Shown one piece after another: positions 1 to 10,140 of a stretch of 24,779 bases of DNA. How positions within the stretch are numbered: the stretch's first letter is position 1; each line of letters opens with the position of its first letter. The DNA is from Mesostigma viride (Eukaryota; Streptophyta; Mesostigmatophyceae; Mesostigmatales; Mesostigmataceae): contig RPFO01000056.1 of assembly GCA_009746045.1 (NCBI GenBank), positions 1 to 24,779 on the forward strand. The letters are read 5' to 3'. The notes under the pieces are model-generated. The model searched no databases, was not told the DNA's origin, and worked only from the letters and a program-made list of their open reading frames with translations. The position numbers and the translations under genes were made by a program.

Positions 1-2013
1 GTGGGTGGGTGGGTGGGTGGGTGGGTGGTGGGTGGTGGGTGGGTGGGGGGGGTGGGCTGTGGTGCGGGTGGGTGGGTGGTGGGTGGGTGGGTGGGTGGGT
101 GGGGTGGGTGGGTGGTGGGTGGGTGGGTGGGTGGGGGTGGGTGGTGGGTGGGTGGGTGGTGGGTGGGTGGTGGGTGGGTGGGTGGTGGGTGAGTGGTGGG
201 TGGTGGGTGGTGGGTGGGTGGGTGGGTGGGTGGGTGGGTGGGTGGGTGGGTGGGTGGTGGGTGGGTGGGTGGGTGGGTGGGTGGGTGGGTGGGCCGGTGG
301 GGGGGGTGGGCCAGTGGGTCAGTGGGTGGGTGGGTGGGTGGGTGTGGTGGGTGGTGGGTGGGTGGGGTGGGTGGTGGTGGGTGGTGGTGGGTGGGTGGGT
401 GGGTGGGTGGGTGGGTGGGTGGTGGGTGGGTGGGTGGGTGGGTGGGTGGGTGGGTCAGTGGGTGGGGTGGGTGGGTGTGGGTCAGTGGGTGGTGGGTGGG
501 TGGGTGGTGGCGGTGGGTGGGTGGGTGGTGGGTGGGTGGGTGGGGTGGGTGGGTGGTGGGTGGGTGGGGGTGGGTGGGTGGGTGGGTGGGTGGGTGGGGG
601 GTGGGTGGTGGTGTGGTGGGTGGGGTGGGTGGGTGGGTGGGTGGTGGGTGGGTCAGTGGGTCAGTGGGTCAGTGGGTCAGTGGGGTCAGTGGGTGGGTGG
701 GTTGGTGCATGGGTGGGTGCATGGGTGGGTGGGTGGGTGGTGGTGGGTGGGTGGGTGGTGGGTGGTGGGTGGGTGGGTGGGTGGGTGGGGGGTGGGTGGG
801 TGGGTGGGTGGTGGGTGGTGGGTGGGTGGGGTGGGTGGGTGGGTGGGTGGGTGGTGGGTGGGTGGTGGGTGGGTGGGTGGGTGGGTGGGTGGGTGGTGGG
901 TGGGTGGGTGGTGTGGGTGGGTGGGTGGGTGGGTGGGTGGGTGGTGGGTGGGTGCGGTGGGGTGGGTGGGTGGGGTGGGTGTGGCGTGGGTGGGTGGGTG
1001 GGTGGGTGGGTGGGTGGGTGGGTGGGTGGGTGGGTGGGGGTGGGTGGGTGGGTGGGTGGTGGGTGGGTGGGTGGGGTGGTGCGTGGTGGGTGGGTGGGTG
1101 GGGGTGGGTGGGTGGGTGGGTGGGTGTGGGGTGGGTGGGGGGTGGGTGGGGTGGGCCGGGGGGAGCGGGGGGCGAAGGCGGCGGGCGGGCGGGCGGGCGG
1201 CGGGCGGGGGGGCGGGCGGGCGGGCGGCGGTGGGCGGGGCGGGCGGCGGCGCGGCGGGCGGGCGGGCGGGCGGGCGGGCGGCGGGCGGCGGCGGCGGGCG
1301 CGGGCGGGCGGGCGGCGGGCGGGCGGGCGGCGGCGGGCGGGGCGGGCGGGCGGGCGGGCGGCGGGGGGCGGGCGGGCGGCGGCGCGGTGGGCGGCGGGCG
1401 GCGGGTGTGGGGTGGGGGGGGTGGGCTGGGGGGGGGCGGGGTGCGGGGTGGGCGGGCGGGCGGTGGGCATGGGTGGGGGCGGTGGGTGGGTGGGTGGGTG
1501 GGGGGTGGTGGGTGGGTGGGTGGGTGGGTGGGTGGGTGGTGGTGGGTGGTGGGTGGGTGGGGTGGGGGGTGGGGGTGGGTGCATGGGTGGGTGGTGGGTG
1601 GGTGGGTGGGTGGGTGGGTGGGTGGGTGGGTGGGTGGGTGGTGTGGTGGGTGGGTGGGTGGGTGGGGTGGGTGGGTGGGTGGGTGGGTGCGGTGGGGGTG
1701 GGGTGTGGGTGGGGTGGGTGGGTGGGTGGGTGGGTGGGTGGGTGGGTGGGGTGGGTGGGTGGGTGGTGGTGGTGGGTGGGTGGGTGGGTGGGTGGGGGTG
1801 GGTGGGGGGGGGGGGGGGGGGGGGGGGGGTGGTGGGTGTGGTGGGTGGGGGTGGGTGGGTGGCGGTGGGGTGGTGGTGGGTGGGTGGGGTGGGTGGGTGG
1901 GTGGGTGGGTGGGTGGTGGGTGGGTGGGTGGGTGGGTGGGTGGGTGGTGGGTGGGTGGTGGGTGGGTGGTGGTGGGTGGGTGGGTGGGTGGGGGTGGGTG
2001 GGTGGTGGGTGGG
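1..2013. repeat. G-rich TGGG/GTGGG satellite array, left part
   Basis: The plus strand is almost only G and T, made of irregular TGGG, GTGGG and TGG units, with sparse variants such as CAGTGGGT (about 305-327, 453-490, 650-690) and GTGCATGGG (about 706-725). A pure run of 26 G lies at 1804-1829. Runs of three or more G separated by single T occur throughout, so the G strand should form G-quadruplexes. Open frames of 600-700 codons in all three plus frames and as Pro/Thr/His-rich minus frames exist only because the repeat lacks stop codons. They have low-complexity composition and no recognisable domain. This is non-coding satellite DNA and a likely site of assembly error. Confidence 0.95.
1154..1470. 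repeat. GCGGGC-rich block 1 inside the satellite
   Basis: The GTGGG array switches abruptly to GGGC/GGCG units. The entry sequence GGGCCGGGGGGAGCGG followed by GGCGAAGGCGGCG recurs in related form at about 2582, and a more diverged version at about 3767. The block then returns to GTGGG units. This indicates a higher-order repeat of alternating GT-rich and GC-rich segments rather than a simple microsatellite. Confidence 0.8.
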
Positions 2014-2223
2014 AGTTAGGTTAAATAGTGCCGGAACCTTTTTGCCCGTTGGGGCAAATCGCGTCCGGAACACTATTTTGCCCGGAATAACCACTTCCGA
2101 GCACCCAAGTTAATTCGGCCGAATTAACTTGGGTGCTCGGAAGTGGTTATTCCGGGCAAAAATAGTGTTCCGGACCGATTTGCCCAACGGCACAAAAAGG
2201 TTCCGGCACTATTTAACCTAACT
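2014..2223. repeat. 210-bp palindromic (fold-back) element, copy 1
   Basis: The segment starts AGTTAGGTTAAAT and ends ATTTAACCTAACT. The two arms of about 104 bp are reverse complements apart from a few one- or two-base differences, and meet at a perfect centre (AATTCGGCCGAATT) around 2118/2119. A smaller hairpin lies inside each arm (GCCCGTTGGGGC at about 2043-2054). There is no coding capacity. The termini look like those of a fold-back or MITE-like element, but no clear target-site duplication is visible in the repetitive flank. Confidence 0.88.
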
Positions 2224-2356
2224 AAGACCTGTGCACCTGGAGGTCAGGGGTTTCGAAACCTGCCAGAGACAGTTCCGGCGCAATATCATTTGCGTGCAGT
2301 AGCCCAGGCGGTTGTCTCCAGGTTCATTCGACTTCCCCTCCACGGGGCCAGGTTTT
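2224..2356. other. Spacer between the two palindromes, weak Pol III-like boxes
   Basis: This is 133 bp of unique-looking sequence. It contains TAGCCCAGGCGG (near 2299), resembling a tRNA-type A box, and CATTCGACTTCC (near 2327), loosely resembling a B box. GGGTTTCGAAACC (near 2249) is another B-box-like string. No full tRNA cloverleaf can be drawn. It may be the body of a short retroelement or the cargo of a composite element. The function is unassigned. Confidence 0.35.
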
Positions 2357-2566
2357 AGTTAGGTTAAATAGTGCCGGAACCTTTTTTGCCGTTTGGGGCA
2401 AATCGGGCCGGAACACTATTTTTGCCCGGAATCACCACTTCCGAGCACCCAAGTTAATTCGGCCGAATTAACTTGGTGCTCCGGAAGTGGTGATTCCGGG
2501 CAAAAATAGTGTTCCGGCCCGATTTGCCCCAACGGCAAAAAAGTTCCGGCACTATTTAACCTAACT
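2357..2566. repeat. 210-bp palindromic (fold-back) element, copy 2
   Basis: This has the same termini as copy 1 (AGTTAGGTTAAAT and ATTTAACCTAACT), the same centre (AATTCGGCCGAATT at about 2456-2469) and the same length, with scattered substitutions and single-base indels. Copies 1 and 2 are therefore homologous. The two palindromes plus spacer interrupt the G-rich satellite, which resumes at 2567. Confidence 0.88.
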
Positions 2567-4857
2567 GTGGGGTGGGTGGGGTGGCCGGGGGGGGAGCGGG
2601 GGGGGGCGAAGGCGGCGCGGCGGGCGGGCGGCCGCGGTCGCGGGCGGGGGGGGGCGGGAAGGCGGGCGGGCAGGCGGGCGCGGCGGGCGGCGGGCGGGCG
2701 GGCGGCGGGCGGGGGCGGCTGGGCGGCGGGCGGCGGGCGGCGGGCGCGGCGGCGGCGGCGGGCGGCGGCGGCGCGCGGAGCGGGCGGCGGGCGGGCGGGC
2801 GGGCTGCGGCGGCGGGCGGGCGGGCCGGGGGCGGGTGGGCGGGGCGGGCGGGCGGCGGGCTGGCGGGCGGCGCGGCGGGCGGCGGCTGGGCGGGCGGGCG
2901 GGCGGGCGGTGGGTTGGGTGGGTGGGGGTGGGTGGTGGGTGGGTGGTGGGTGGTGGGGTGGGTGGGTGAATGGGTGGGTGGGTGGTGGGTGGTCATGGGT
3001 GGGTGGTGGGTGGGTGGGTGGTGGGTGGGTGTGTGGTGGTGGGGTGGGTGGTGGGTGGGGGTGGGTTGGTGGGTGGTGGGTGGTGGGGGGTGGGTGGGTG
3101 GTGGGTGTGGGTGCGTGGGTGGTGGGTGGTGGGTGGGTGGGTGGTGGGTGGGTGGGGCATGGGTGGGTGGGTGGGGGTGTGGGTGGTGGTGGGTGGTGTG
3201 GGTGGTGGTGGGTGGGTGGGTGGGTGGGTGTGGTGGTGGGTGGCATGGGTGGTGGGTGGGTGGTGGTGGGTGGGTGGGGTGGGTGGTGGGTGGGTGGTGG
3301 GTGGTGGTGGTGGGGGTGGGTGGTGGGTGTGGGTGGTGGGGTGGGGGGTGGGTGGGGGTGGGTGGTGGTGGGTGGGTGGGTGGTGGTGGGTGGGTGGGGG
3401 TGGGTGGGTGGGTGGGTCAGTGGGTCAGTGGGTCAGTGGGTGTGGGTGTGGGTGGGTGGGGGTGTGCATGGTGGGTGTGGGTGGGTGGGTGGGGGGTGGG
3501 TGGGGGTGGGTGGGGGTGGTGGTGGGTGGGTGGGTGGGTGGTGGGTGGGTGTGGGTGGGTGGGTGGGTGGGTGGGGTGGGGGGGTGGGTGGGTGGTGGGT
3601 GGGTGGTGGGTGGTGTGTGGCGTGGTGGTGGGTGGGGGTGCGTGGGTGGGTGGGGGTGGTGGGGTGGGTGGGTGGGGTGGTGGGTGGGGGGTGGTGGGTG
3701 GGGGGTGGGGGGTGGGTGGTGGGTGGGTGGGTGGGTGGTGGGTGGGGGTGGGTGGTGGGTGGGGGTGGGCCGGAGGGGGGGGCGGAAGGCGGGCGGGGCG
3801 GCGGGAGGCGGGCGCGCGGAGGCGCGGCGGGGGGGCGGAAGGGGCGGGGGCGGCGGGCGGCGCGCGCGGGCGCGGGCGGGCGGCGCGCGGCGCGCGGGGG
3901 CGCGCGCGGGCGGGGGCGGGGGCGGGGCGGCGGGTGGGCGGGCGGCGGGCGGCGGGGCGGCTGGCGGGGCGGGGGCGGGCGGGCGGGGCGGGCGGCGGCT
4001 GCGGGCGGGCGGGTGGGCGTGGGGGTGGGTGGGGGGGGTGGGTGGGTGGGTGGGTGGGTGGGTGGGTGGTGGGTGGGTGGGTGGGGGTGGTGTGCATGGG
4101 TGGTGGGTGGGTGGTGGGTGTGGGTGGGTGGGTGGTGGGTGGGTGGTGGTGGTGGGTGGGTGGGTGGGTGGGTGGGTGGTGGGTGGGTGGGTGGGTGGGG
4201 GTGGGTGGGTGGGTGGTGTGGGTGGGTGGGTGGGTGCATGGGTGGGTGGGTGGGTGGGTGGTGGGTGGGGGTGGGTGGGGGGTGGGTGGGTGGGTGGGTG
4301 GGTGTGGTGGGTGGGTGGGTGGGTGGGTGGGTGGGTGGGTGGGTGGTGGGTGGGTGGGTGGGTGGGTGGGTGGTGGGTGGGTGGGTGGGTGGGTGGGTGG
4401 GTGGGTGGGTGTGGGTGGGGTGGGTGGGTGGTGCATGGGTGGGGGTGGGTGGGTGGGTGGGTGGTGGGTGGGTGGTGGGTGGTGGGTGGGTGGGTGGGTG
4501 GGTGGGGGTGGGTGGTGGGTGGTGGGTGGGTGGGTGGTGGGTGGGTGGTGGGTGGGTGGGTGGGTGGGTGGGTGGGTGGGTGGGTGGGTGGGTGGGTGGG
4601 TGGGTGGGTGGTGGGTGGGTGGTGGGTGGGTGGGTGGGGGTGGGTGGGTGGGTGGTGGGTGGGTGGGTGGGTGGGTGGGGGGTGGGTGGGTGGGTGGGTG
4701 GGTGGGTGGGTGGGTGGGTGCATGGGTGGGTGGGTGGGTGGTGGGTGGGTGGGTGGGGGTGGGTGGGTGGGTGGGTGGGTGGTGGTGGGTGGGTGGGTGG
4801 GTGGTGTGGTGGGTGGGTGGGTGGGTGGGTGGGTGGGTGGGTGGGTGGGTGGGTGGT
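2567..4857. repeat. G-rich TGGG/GTGGG satellite array, right part with two GC-rich blocks
   Basis: This continues the satellite on the far side of the palindromes. It opens with GTGGCCGG and a GAGCGGGG string as in block 1. A GCGGGC-rich block spans about 2582-2915, and another spans about 3767-4018 (entry GGGCCGGAGG). GTGGG/GTGG units make up the rest, again with CAGTGGGT variants (3417-3440) and GTGCATGGG variants. The array stops where GGATGGATTGATG begins at about 4861, the 3' tail of a LINE fragment. Long stop-free frames here are repeat artefacts and not genes. Confidence 0.93.
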
Positions 4858-5241
4858 ACGTGGATGGATTGATGCCGGATGGATGGGTGCACGCAGTCCA
4901 GTGCCAGTCTATTCTAGTCTAGATGGAACCAGACTGGCCGCTAGCGGTCTCTCCTCAGTTGCTTTCTTCCCATAGATGCAACTGAATACGCTTGTTCCCC
5001 ACAGCAGGGGGGTCATCGTATTCTACTATACCTCAGCCCACTTGGCCTTGTCCTATACATCACGGAGAGGCCTAGGTCCCCCATATCCTAGTCTACCAGT
5101 TGTTAGATTTGATAGGGTAGTATTAAAATTAATTAAATTATAACATGCCTCCGTTTGGAGATCACGTAGCACATATTCCTTGATGGATGGGTGGAGTGGG
5201 AGGAGCCGCGTAATCGAACGAACCTAACTCTAATAAGCTAT

Positions 5242-6011
5242 CTAGTCTAGAAAAAGCCTAACTACACTACTCATCAAAACGCCGCCGCCTCTTGTGGGGA
5301 GGTGGCTTGCCCATGCACAGGGGCTGGCGTGTGAGCCTTGACAATCTTCTGCCACCGCGCCCTTGTTCTGCATGGCAGTCCAAAGAAGGGAGAGAGAGTG
5401 GATGCGGTGTTCAAACTGGGCTGGGACCACTAGGTCGTCCAGCAACATCTGGATGTAGTTCGTGACATGTTTCCCTACCCTTTTGGGAATGCCCTTGGGG
5501 CCAGGCCAGGTCAGAATATGCCGCCCTGGCTGGCCAAGCCGCTGGGGGCCTGCCAGACCAAGGGCGGTGTCGACCTGGCTGTTGCGAGCAAGGTGTCCTA
5601 CAAATGCTATCCTACGCTGTCTAATCTTGTCCGAAATACGAGGCATGCCCTGATACAAAGACTCTAATGACGGGCGCTTGGAAAACCCTACGTTCAGGAC
5701 CTGTCGGAGCATCCTGTAAACTGTGCCGTCTAGCTTAGCTGCCAGCATGTTTCCGTGAGTGTCCACGCCTCGGCGCCATACGTGAGCACCATGAGGACGA
5801 GGACCTTGAAGAGCATGCGCTTGCGGTGCTCGCCCAGGCCCTTGGAGCGCCAGTAGTAGGTGTTGAGCGAACGAAGCCTAGCCCAGGCCAGGCCGATGCG
5901 GACCATAGGGTAGTATGGTACAGAGTTAATTAGTATTTGTAGCTGACGCAGGAGCTGGAGAAACGACTTGACGGCACCGTTGACGCGTACGGAGAGGCCG
6001 AGGTCCCCCAT
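5242..6011 (-). pseudogene. LINE ORF2 C-terminal remnant (post-RT region)
   Basis: Two overlapping minus-strand frames form the region downstream of the reverse transcriptase domain. The upstream piece (5730-6011) contains KRMLFKVLVLMVLTYGAEAWTL, whose YGAEAWTLT string is a hallmark of LINE ORF2 just after the RT domain. The downstream piece (5242-5766) contains RQRRIAFVGHLAR, the RR...GHLxR motif typical of the same proteins. A frameshift near 5755 separates them. The N-terminal endonuclease and RT catalytic parts are absent. The product would be non-functional. Confidence 0.78.
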
Positions 6012-6119
6012 ATCCTATAGTCTACCAGTTGTTAGATCGATTTGATAGGGTAGTATGGTACAGAGTTAGTATTTGTATAGCTGACGCAGGAGCTGGAGAA
6101 ACGACTTAAGTGGCACCGT
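5906..6119. repeat. Local duplication within LINE fragment A
   Basis: A block of about 75 bp (ATAGGGTAGTATGGTACAGA through GGAGCTGGAGAAACGACTT and GGCACCGT) occurs at about 5906-5982 and again at 6045-6119. A second block (GGAGAGGCC.AGGTCCCCCAT through CTACCAGTTGTTAGAT) occurs at about 5990-6038 and at 5065-5110. These duplications scramble the LINE coding order and show rearrangement after insertion. Confidence 0.7.
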
Positions 6120-6153
6120 CACCAAGATGCAGCGCAAGGCACTTAATATTGCC

Positions 6154-7300
6154 TTTAATTAATTAATTAATTAAACTCGTGCTCCCGTTGGGGAGTCACG
6201 GAGCACCGGAGTGCTTTCAATCCCTGTTCTATGTGCACAACAGGAAGAAAGGGCAGAGCCCCCAGCTTTCTCCTTCATGCCAGAGGCATGCCACAGCAGC
6301 AATCGGACACGATAGACCGGCGATCCGGCAGTTCTGTGGGTGCAATAAGACCCGTGTGAGCATATCATAACAAGGAGCATGGGCAACTAGTAAGCTATTA
6401 TCACCAGGACGTAGCATGGCTGGCTGTACAAGGGCTACTATAAGCTAAGCCGGCCGGCTATGGCTGGTTGTGTCGGTACCGTGCGTTAGCGGTGCACGTG
6501 ACTAGGTACATATGGTGGAACGGCTAGCTAGGCAAACGTTCTAGGCATGGCTGCAATGGCGGCGCAGTAACTACCAATTATTGCAACGGGCTATTCTAGC
6601 CCGCAGGGGGCGTCCACATCTTGTGGTTGATCATCAGGTCCCCGCCCCGCCAGTACACCTTGGGCTTCTGGGTGTCCTGCTTGCATGGCGGAGGTATTCA
6701 GGCTCGGCACAGGTCGCCGGCGTCGTTGCTGCTGCTGAGCATGCAGGGGTCAGGTCGTCGTCCAGCGTCCAGGTGAGCTAGGTCGTGCAACCTCTTGCGA
6801 CGAGAACTACGGGAACCGCTACTTGTCCTCGATCAGGGGAGGGGAAGGTGAACCGGGACACTGAGGTGGGGGAGCCGCTTTTTCCCGTGAGTGGGGAGGG
6901 CGCGGTGGCACCCGTGCAGTTCTACCTCACCTACGTACCAGGCCCATCCATGAGGGTAAGAAGCTGGTCCTTGACGGACATAGGATGGAAGATCATCATG
7001 ATCGAGCTCGTCGGCAAGCTTAGTAGGGTAGTTGACGTCTCACCTGCCGCTTCTGGGGAAAACAGCGCAGCACCTGACTCGGCACTCGCGGCGAGCGCGG
7101 TCGGTGGCCTCCCTTTGTTCGGGATGGCGGTGGTCCTCCAGCTCCTGGAATCATCGTTTCGTGGCGATGGCGTCAGTGGTTGAGGCGGTCGCTGATCGAC
7201 CGCAGCAGGTCCGCATAGGAGAGCGGTGGGAGGTCGCCAGCATCCTGCCAAGGCGGCTGGGATGCGATGGTGGCCGTCCGGCTCCGCCATCTTTGGGACC
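6154..7300 (-). mobile_element. Retroelement copy A with (TTAA)n 3' tail and ORF1-like remnant
   Basis: Read on the minus strand, the element ends in TGCTCCGTGACTCCCC, then AACGGGAGCACGAG, followed by a (TTAA)n tail at 6154-6174. Much of 6175-7200 aligns by eye with 8453-9330. Shared landmarks include TGCAATAAGACCC, GGACGTAGCATGGCTG, GGCGTCCACATCTTGTG and GGTCCCCGCCC. Around 6606-6670 the minus strand encodes a short end similar to KPKVYxxGGDLMINHKMWTP in copy B, the C-terminus of a likely LINE ORF1-type protein. Frames are broken throughout. Confidence 0.65.
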
Positions 7301-8379
7301 TGTGTGGCCAGCTAGCTACGGCCTCGGTGTGGGCAGTGATGGCTTCAAAGCTTCTTCATGAGCACGCCGCACTTGCCCTCGATCCACCTCAGGCCGGTTG
7401 AGGCAGGAGAGGACTGAGGGCGGCATGTGCATCAGAGGCCTGCGCCGTGGTCTGCAGCGCCGTGAGCTGAGGTTGAAGCTTGTGGGCGACCTTGGTTTCC
7501 GTATTGGAGACCTTAACACATACAACTTATTATATGTATTATATATTATATATTTGAGTGGCCTCCACCGTGTTGAGCGTCGTGGTCATCAATGTCATCT
7601 TCTCGGCCACCGGCCAGCTAGGTCACCGGCATGCTCCTCCAGCACTGCTCGGACGGTCACTGATCCTTGCAGAGGGAGGAAGCCGATGTGGCTGCCGGCT
7701 GCGCAGGCCGGGCTGGTGGGTTGCCGGGAGCTTTATAGTGCATGGCGAGGTCGCGTTCACTGAGTTAGCTGGAAGAAGCTAAACAGGAGGATATTAGCGA
7801 GGCCGGTGGTATAATATTACTTGAGCTCTGGCGGCTCGGCATGGCGACTGGCGAGGAACTTTTCCAGGTTATCAGCGCGGGGATGGCTGGGCCCAACGGG
7901 GCCGCGGCCGGAGCTTGCGTTCCTGTGCATGCTAAGAACTGCATGCATGGACTATCTCGGCGCATTCTACCTTGGTCAGTTCCAGCCAGTTGCTGAAAGA
8001 AAACTGAAAGCATTTGTAGCCTGGTAGGTACTTTCGCCATTTGTGAAGTGAGACAACTATTATGCCTGGACGCTGCCATGGGGATCCAACGCCGTGGAAG
8101 GACTACTACTAAGGGTTGTTGTCTGAGAGGAAAGGCCGCGGAGGCCGCGGGAGCCACGTGGCTATCTCTAGGTAGACCTGCATGGAGGGAGACAGAGGGT
8201 AACAACAAGAAAGGTTGATAGGGAAAGCACGTACACACACACATGCACACACACACACACATGCACACACTGCACCACAACCAACACCAACAACCAAAAC
8301 TAAGAAGGAAAAGAGGGAACGCATACACACATACGCCATTTGTGTTCGTGGCAGGGTTTCTTGGGCTCGGGTGAGGCGC
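7301..8379. other. No recognisable gene; microsatellites
   Basis: This is the stretch between retroelement copies A and B. It holds an AT-rich tract (about 7517-7556, TATATGTATTATATATTATA) and a CA microsatellite (8231-8272). Open frames of 60-187 codons occur on both strands, but none shows a domain. The 187-codon minus frame is built over the CA tract, giving Cys/Val alternation. The stretch 7820-7950 is least repetitive and could conceal an exon, but no splice-supported product can be argued. Confidence 0.5.
8231..8272. repeat. (CA)n microsatellite
   Basis: About 40 bp of ACAC repeats with two ATGC interruptions. Confidence 0.9.
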
Positions 8380-8452
8380 TTAATTAATTAATTAATTAAT
8401 TAATTAATTAATTAATTAATTAATTAATTAATTAATTAATTAATTAATTAAA
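8380..8452. repeat. (TTAA)n microsatellite, 3' tail of retroelement copy B
   Basis: About 72 bp of perfect TTAA repeats lie directly next to the retroelement 3' end (ACACGTGCTCCCGTTGG). The same junction, with much shorter TTAA tracts, occurs at 6154-6174, 10237-10251 and about 10280-10300, so the tract is best read as the element's 3' tail. Confidence 0.85.
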
Positions 8453-9570
8453 CACGTGCTCCCGTTGGCCGGGAGTCACGGAGCACCAAAGTGCTTTTAA
8501 TCCCTGTGTGTGCACAACAGGAGAAAGGGCAGAGACCAGTCTCCTTCATGCCAAAGGCATGCCACAGCTGCATTCGGGCACGCTAGCTAAACGGACACGC
8601 TGAACGATCCGGCAATCTGTGGGTGCAATAAGACCCATGTGAGCATGGCATATAACAAGGAGCGTGGGCAAGTAATCTGATCATAGCCGGCAGGACGTAG
8701 CATGGCTGTACAAGGACTAAGCTAAGGCTATGGCTGGTTAATTGTGTACCGTGCGTGATCGAGCGGTGCACGTGACTATTTTTTTAGTTTTTTAGTTGGC
8801 ACAGCTAGGCAAACATTCTAAGCATGGCTGCCGTAGCGGCAGTGACTAGTACCAATGCCGATCCAAGCTAGGGCTATTAATTAAGCAAGCTATTCTAGCC
8901 CGCTGGGGGCGTCCACATCTTGTGATTGATCATCAGGTCCCCGCCCTGCAAGTACACCTTGGGCTTCTGAGGGTCCTGGCAGCTTGTGGCGGTCTGGCGG
9001 AGGTATTCCGGCCACAGGTCGCGTCGCTGCTGCTGCTGAGCGGGGGTCAGGTCGTCGTCCAGCGTCCAGGTGAGGTCGTGCAACCGCTTGCGACGAGAGA
9101 GGAACCGCTGCTTGTCCTCACGGGAGGGGAAGGTCAGCAGGACTGGTGGGGGAGCCGCCTTATCCCGTGAGTGGGGAAGGCGGTGGCACCCACGCAGTTC
9201 TACCTAGCCATGCACCTACCACTTGCAGGCCCATGATGAGGGTAAGGAGCTGGTGGACTTAAGCTCGTCGGCAAGGGAGGTTGACGTCTCACCTGGCTTC
9301 TGGGGGAAACGACGCAGCACCACCCGGCAGTCACGGCGGGCGCGGTCGGTGGCCTCCTGTTGATGTGCTTGGCGAAGGTCTTCAAGCTCCTGCCGTTTCG
9401 TAGCAATGGCGTCGGTGGTGGAGGCGGTGGTGAGGCGCTTGGCGATGGGTTAATTGGCGTGTAATCCAGGCGGCTGGGCGAGAACAATTAATGGCGAGTG
9501 GTGGGTTGGGCTGCGAGCCGGAAAGCTCCTTTTCCAGACCACGTTTAGTAGCTTTCGGAGTCGTCATAGC
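8453..9570 (-). mobile_element. Retroelement copy B with (TTAA)n tail
   Basis: This is a second, diverged direct copy of the element at 6154-7300 in the same orientation. It shares the 3'-terminal stem-loop sequence, the 3' region and the ORF1-like coding end. The upstream part (about 9330-9420, minus strand) reads through ATKRQELEDLRQAHQQEATD, a hydrophilic heptad-like segment suggesting a coiled coil. Copy A keeps a related but frameshifted version. Coiled coil followed by a C-terminal domain resembles LINE ORF1p organisation. Confidence 0.65.
8895..9083 (-). pseudogene. ORF1-like C-terminal fragment of retroelement copy B
   Basis: The minus-strand frame reads HDLTWTLDDDLTPAQQQQRR, then PEYLRQTATS, then KPKVYLQGGDLMINHKMWTP, ending with a stop at 8895. 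The start codon is not meaningful because coding continues upstream in shifted frames. Homologous ends occur in copy A (minus) and at 9930-10140 (plus, as GDLYVNNKLWTPP), so this is a conserved C-terminal domain of a repetitive-element protein. Assignment to LINE ORF1 is inference from layout and not from a named domain. Confidence 0.5.
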
Positions 9571-9894
9571 CTGGATCTTGTCATGTGCGTAACTTTTTCG
9601 ATACTGCGTGTCGATCAGCCGTAACCGATTGTACTGGCGGGTGCGTCTTAGAAAGGCGCATCAAATGCAACTTGCAAGTGATCTGACTGAATTTGGGGCT
9701 CAGACGCAAAAGTTCTGAGCTCCGCCCGGTCATCCACTGGGTCGCCGTCAGCCATTTCGCATTTTTGCCATGCCTCGCTGTGCTCATTATAGTGAGCTGA
9801 CCTGGGTAGAATATTCCCTTTGGTTTGCTGCACATTAAGTTAGCAATGAGGATTCGCACGCTGATTTACCATATGTTTCCCACATTCTTGATGA
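9571..9894. other. Unassigned segment with overlapping minus-strand frames
   Basis: Two overlapping minus-strand open frames (9581-9859, 92 codons; 9648-9833, 61 codons) cover this stretch. The shorter has acidic, ordinary amino-acid composition, but neither shows a motif. It could be an upstream part of the retroelement or a host exon. No function is proposed. Confidence 0.3.
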
Positions 9895-9929
9895 GACAGG
9901 TTCCTCTCTCGCTGCAAGAAGCTGGCGCG

Positions 9930-10140
9930 CACCCCCTGGTCACTTGACGACGACCTCACGCCGGCCAGCCCATGCAGCAGCAGCAAGTCGCCGCGACCCG
10001 CGGCGCGTGGCGCCACGACTATATCCGGCCGCCACAAGACCAGCCCCGAGAAGCCCCAGGTGCACTGGCGGGCCGGGGGACCTTTATGTCAACAACAAAC
10101 TGTGGACGCCCCCCCGAGGGCTCCCCCAGAATGGATTCTA
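9930..10140 (+). pseudogene. Plus-strand relic of the ORF1-like protein end
   Basis: In plus orientation the sequence encodes, across frameshifts, a LDDDLTPA segment (near 9946), then a Gln/Ala- and Arg-rich stretch, then GDLYVNNKLWTPPRG (near 10079-10122). The order and spacing match the minus-strand fragment at 8895-9083. This copy is inverted relative to the other two. Confidence 0.6.

Larger units (their letters stand above)
4858..6150 (-). mobile_element. LINE (non-LTR retrotransposon) 3' fragment A
   Basis: This is the 3' portion of a non-LTR retrotransposon on the minus strand. A GGAT-rich tail (minus-strand ATCC repeat) lies at 4861-4887, with 3' untranslated and C-terminal sequence up to about 5240, then ORF2 remnants to 6011. 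Sequence near 5030-5100 (CCACTTGGCCTTGTCC, then CACGGAGAGGCCTAGG) matches sequence near 10566-10612 in fragment B, so the two are copies of one family. Internal duplication and loss of frame show that it is dead. Confidence 0.8.

Noticed and set aside
1-2013. The TGGG array as the chromosome-end telomere
   Set aside because: At a left end the plus strand should be C-rich, but here it is G-rich. The real telomere-type repeat in the window is CCCTAAA at 11032.
2224-2356. A tRNA gene between the palindromes
   Set aside because: A-box and B-box-like strings exist, but no acceptor stem or anticodon arm can be formed.
1-4975. Very long open frames (400-800 codons), Gly/Trp/Val-rich on plus and Pro/Thr/His-rich on minus
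   Set aside because: They occur in several frames at once and exist because the TGGG/GCGGGC repeats contain no stop codons. There is no domain, start context or codon bias.
7765-8328. 187-codon minus-strand frame
   Set aside because: Its N-terminal half is a translation of the CA microsatellite and the remainder shows no motif. It is treated as chance.
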